From a virus, in the IMG/VR virus record IMGVR_UViG_3300042914_000364, positions 1-24,484 of that record: 24,484 nucleotides of DNA. One strand, 5' to 3'. The notes under the pieces are model-generated. The model was not told where the DNA came from and ran no database searches. It worked only from the letters and a program-made list of their open reading frames with translations. Shown one piece after another: positions 22,021 through 24,484 of this stretch. How positions within the stretch are numbered: the first letter of the stretch is position 1; each line of letters opens with the position of its first letter. A program made the translations under genes and the position numbers.

Positions 22021-23844
22021 TTAGCACTCTCCATATGATTTACCTACACCCGATTCACAACTAAGCGGAAGTGTCTGCGCCCATGCAGGTCTAGTTTTCA
22101 TGCACTCTTCCACATACTGTTGAGCCTCTAGGACTTCTTCTTTTGGTGCGAGACAAGCTACCGCATCATGCACCGTCAACACTACCTTGTATCGTTTACC
22201 GATAAGTAGCATCTGCTCTGCAATAACGCATCTTGCAACTGCTTGGCATAAGTTCTCTACAACCTTGCCACCATAAATTTTAACTGCACCCTTGCGGGTT
22301 TTGTATTGATACTGCACTTTACCCTCAGTATCATATACCCTTTCAAGACCATCATACCTTTGCCATAGACCACTTGGCAATAGAAACCCACCCTCAATCG
22401 GATCAAACTTAACTGCATCGACCGCACCAAATGTTGAAGCTTTCTTGTCGACTATTGCTTCGACACACTTTTGTGCTTGCTTCCACAGTTCAGGTATTTT
22501 GTCATAAGTTTTTCGGTAGACTTGGATAATACGGTTTGCTTCATCTGCTTCAATTTCCACACCGAAAGTCTTGAGTTGGACTTGGAATTTCTGCGCCCCC
22601 ATGCCATAACCAGCGCCGAGAATTGTCGTCTTGCCGACGAAGCGTTCGTCCTTCGATATTTTTTCCACATCCTTGCCATATATAGCCGATGCCATGATCT
22701 TGTATACATCTTCACCCTTATCAAAAGCGTCTACTAAATCACTCTGCCCCGATAACCAAGCAACGGTGCGAGCCTCAATCTGTGACGAGTCGCAGTCAAT
22801 CATCATGTACCCATCAGGCGCACGTATAGACTTCTTTAGCTTGCCTGCGTTGTTACCCCGACTGGGTAGGTTCTGCAAGTTAATCTTGTCATCGCCACCC
22901 CACCGACCAGTATGCGCCGCATAGTATTTAATAGGCACGGGCAACAAGCCACGGGTAGAGATGTCGATAAACCTCTGCGTTCTCGTCTCCTCCAAAGTTG
23001 TTTTGTTACCTAGCCTTGCGGACACCAGAGCCTGTACACGTGGATCAGTATGCTCTAACAAAGCCTTGAACTCCTCGTCGGTCTTGGCAAATGCCCATGC
23101 TTCCTTACCTGTCCTAGCACTAATCTTGGTAGGAGGCACGACACCCAAAGCCTTTAGTAACTCAGCAAACCGATCACTACTCATCAGGTCGTCAATGTCA
23201 GCCTGTGCGGAATCAAGCAGTTTAGCCTTGAGGTTCTTGACGTTCTCCAAGTGTTCTTCCAACATAGTCTTATCTAAGACTAACGACGGTTGTATAAACA
23301 TCTTTAGCGTTGTATCTATAACCTTCAACTCCTTTGTTGGGAAAGTTTTTGCTAGTATCTTAAAAATATCGTAGGTTATTGCCACGTCGTTGATACAGTA
23401 CTTGCCATACAGGTCTAGGTCTACATCGTAGAAGTCTGTGCGCCGTTTACCCTCGGCACGAATGACCTCATCTCCCTTTGCCCCAACTTGATAGCGTTCA
23501 GCCAAAACCTTGAGACTGCCACCCGCATCTACTCCATGGATAGCACGAGCCATACACAAGGTATCAAGATAGCCTTTTGGTTTAATACCAAAGTGCCAAT
23601 TCAGAATTGCCCCATCGAACTGCATGTTGTGTGCCAAAGCCAAAGCGTTGTCCCAATCAAACTTCTTTAGGAAAGCACGAGTATCAGCTTGGGTCCCACT
23701 AAACCATTCAGGTTGTTCGTTATCTACCGCAACGGCAACACCAATCACTTCGAATCGGTCGTCACGAATGTACTCCTCGGTCGTCAGCTTAGTTAAGCTA
23801 AACGCTTTGTCGTAGTAGGTCTCAAAGTCTAGGGTAATAATCAT
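22021..23844 (-). CDS. Family A DNA polymerase with 3'-5' exonuclease
   Basis: This 607-aa polymerase copies the phage genome. The exonuclease domain has LDFETYY (D6, E8), AHNMQFDGAI (D77) and YCINDVAITYD (D153), so proofreading should work. There is no 5' nuclease domain, as usual for phage polymerases. The polymerase domain has motif A IDCDSSQIEAR (catalytic D352), motif B RFVGKTTILGAGYG (401-414) and motif C VHDAVA (D560). Aligned with E. coli Pol I, R401, K405, Y413 and G414 match R754, K758, Y766 and G767; L409 takes the place of F762 and A561 that of E883. The start ATG overlaps the preceding stop (ATGA). It works with the primase-helicase encoded at 11865-14723 and the SSB-like protein. 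Confidence 0.93.
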   Translation of the reverse strand: MIITLDFETYYDKAFSLTKLTTEEYIRDDRFEVIGVAVAVDNEQPEWFSGTQADTRAFLKKFDWDNALALAHNMQFDGAILNWHFGIKPKGYLDTLCMARAIHGVDAGGSLKVLAERYQVGAKGDEVIRAEGKRRTDFYDVDLDLYGKYCINDVAITYDIFKILAKTFPTKELKVIDTTLKMFIQPSLVLDKTMLEEHLENVKNLKAKLLDSAQADIDDLMSSDRFAELLKALGVVPPTKISARTGKEAWAFAKTDEEFKALLEHTDPRVQALVSARLGNKTTLEETRTQRFIDISTRGLLPVPIKYYAAHTGRWGGDDKINLQNLPSRGNNAGKLKKSIRAPDGYMMIDCDSSQIEARTVAWLSGQSDLVDAFDKGEDVYKIMASAIYGKDVEKISKDERFVGKTTILGAGYGMGAQKFQVQLKTFGVEIEADEANRIIQVYRKTYDKIPELWKQAQKCVEAIVDKKASTFGAVDAVKFDPIEGGFLLPSGLWQRYDGLERVYDTEGKVQYQYKTRKGAVKIYGGKVVENLCQAVARCVIAEQMLLIGKRYKVVLTVHDAVACLAPKEEVLEAQQYVEECMKTRPAWAQTLPLSCESGVGKSYGEC

Positions 23845-24305
23845 CTAGGGATAGCCTTATTTTTCTTAATTTCCTGTACTTTTGCTTTTTTGTACGCTTC
23901 CACATTATCAATAACATATCGTTTTTCTCGCTCTGTTAGATGTCCTATGGGTTGTGGAAGGGTTGTTGTTAGTGATCCGCCAACATAAGATGAGTTGCTT
24001 GTTGAATAGCTTGTTTCCCATAGTTCTTGTTGTTTTACTGAGTCATCCGCAAGGCGACGCAATACGTCAGCCGTAAAGTTTTCTCTACGCACGTCTTCCA
24101 ACTTCTCGTATAGCGCATTGACCTCGGGGGTAGTTAGGAATGGTAACGGCGCATCCTTTGAGTTCTCTTCGGGAATACTTTTACGAGCGTGTACCGCACC
24201 TATAATGTCGCCCCATTTACCCGTATAGTCATCAAACTCCTCGGGGTTGGTATCCATGCGATCAAGCAGAATTTGTACTCCTTGATTCATCACATCTTTG
24301 TTCAT
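23841..24305 (-). CDS. 154-aa protein of unknown function upstream of the polymerase
   Basis: I do not recognise this protein's function. It starts at ATG 24305, which overlaps the preceding stop (TAATG) and has AGGAG seven bases upstream. It begins MNKDVMNQGVQILLDRMDTN and continues with acidic helical segments including FLTTPEVNALYEKLEDV (about 56-72). A Ser/Thr-rich stretch lies at about 98-116, followed by a basic C-terminal helix (LTEREKRYVIDNVEAYKKA and a Lys-rich tail). There is no membrane segment or catalytic motif. Its stop overlaps the polymerase start (ATGA), so its translation is coupled to polymerase translation, which suggests a replication role. Confidence 0.7.
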   Translation of the reverse strand: MNKDVMNQGVQILLDRMDTNPEEFDDYTGKWGDIIGAVHARKSIPEENSKDAPLPFLTTPEVNALYEKLEDVRRENFTADVLRRLADDSVKQQELWETSYSTSNSSYVGGSLTTTLPQPIGHLTEREKRYVIDNVEAYKKAKVQEIKKNKAIPR

Positions 24306-24481
24306 TACGCTTCTCCTAAATACTTGACTAACTCTTTGAACTTAACACCTTCCTTCAACAACTTCACACGTCCGTCGGTTGGGGATGGCTCAAGCTTGAG
24401 TAGTTTTCTTTTGGTTAAATTTTTAATGTGCTTAAACGTAGTCATGGGCGACTTTTGCTCAAACCCATCGGAGAAAGCCAT
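24305..24481 (-). CDS. 58-aa basic protein of unknown function
   Basis: This small gene runs from ATG 24481 to TAA 24307-24305. The ATG lies three bases from the window edge, so a longer upstream frame cannot be excluded; a second in-frame ATG is at residue 13. The protein has a basic middle (TFKHIKNLTKRKLLKLEP) and a C-terminal helix (GVKFKELVKYLGEA). Its stop overlaps the next start (TAATG). It is a plausible small DNA- or RNA-binding protein, but function is unknown. Confidence 0.6.
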   Translation of the reverse strand: MAFSDGFEQKSPMTTFKHIKNLTKRKLLKLEPSPTDGRVKLLKEGVKFKELVKYLGEA

Positions 24482-24484
24482 GAT

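Noticed and set aside
22961-23374. + strand 137-aa frame opposite the polymerase gene
   Set aside because: It is Ser-rich, antisense to a conserved exonuclease and polymerase region, and has no ribosome site; a shadow of codon usage.

Overview
The window is part of a tailed double-stranded DNA phage genome (Caudoviricetes, podovirus-like in content) or a prophage of that type. It has two convergent blocks. Positions 1-11634 on the + strand encode virion proteins. Positions 11705-24481 on the - strand encode DNA replication, nuclease and accessory proteins. Genes are packed with TAATG, ATGA or GTGA overlaps and AGGAG-type ribosome sites. I see no rRNA, tRNA, CRISPR array, insertion sequence, integrase or phage RNA polymerase. 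A host is not identifiable. Sigma70-like promoters, a transglycosylase and a signal peptide fit a Gram-negative bacterium, but that is inference.

Virion block (+): the C-terminal part of a large tail/DNA-stabilisation-type protein; a small tail-associated protein; an Ala/Gly-rich protein with a 12-bp tandem repeat; a GNAT-fold-like protein; a Gln-rich structural protein; a 593-aa protein with a lytic transglycosylase domain; and a 1905-aa giant protein with a zincin HEIVH motif and a C-terminal region like the large polyvalent proteins of phages. The order (GNAT-like, Gln-rich, transglycosylase, giant protein) resembles the T7 gp13-gp16 ejection module in arrangement, although the proteins look different. 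Two or three of these proteins carry a recurring glycine-hydrophobic-glycine motif.

Replication block (-), from its upstream end at 24481: two small proteins, a family A DNA polymerase with 3'-5' exonuclease, a 58-aa protein, a small gene with an apparent frameshift, a GT-A glycosyltransferase, a protein of unknown function, an FkbM-type methyltransferase, a RecB/Cas4-like nuclease with four cysteines, a 97-aa protein and an HNH-like protein. A sigma70-like promoter follows (18153-18180) and leads into an SNF2-family helicase. A second, similar promoter (16533-16560) leads into a coiled-coil protein, a previously hidden 51-aa secreted Cys-rich protein, an SSB-like protein with an acidic tail, an HTH protein, a primase-polymerase/DUF927 helicase fusion and a 69-aa protein. 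An intrinsic terminator at 11634-11659 closes the - strand block and abuts the stop codon of the giant + strand gene.

Together the - strand genes supply a nearly self-contained replisome (primase-helicase, polymerase, SSB-like protein, SNF2 helicase, nucleases) that appears to be transcribed by host RNA polymerase. The oddest items are the secreted Cys-rich microprotein, the twin promoters whose -35 boxes contain the stop codon of the preceding gene, the glycosyltransferase/FkbM cassette inside the replication operon, the frameshifted gene at 21579-21843, and leucine at the position equivalent to Pol I residue 762.
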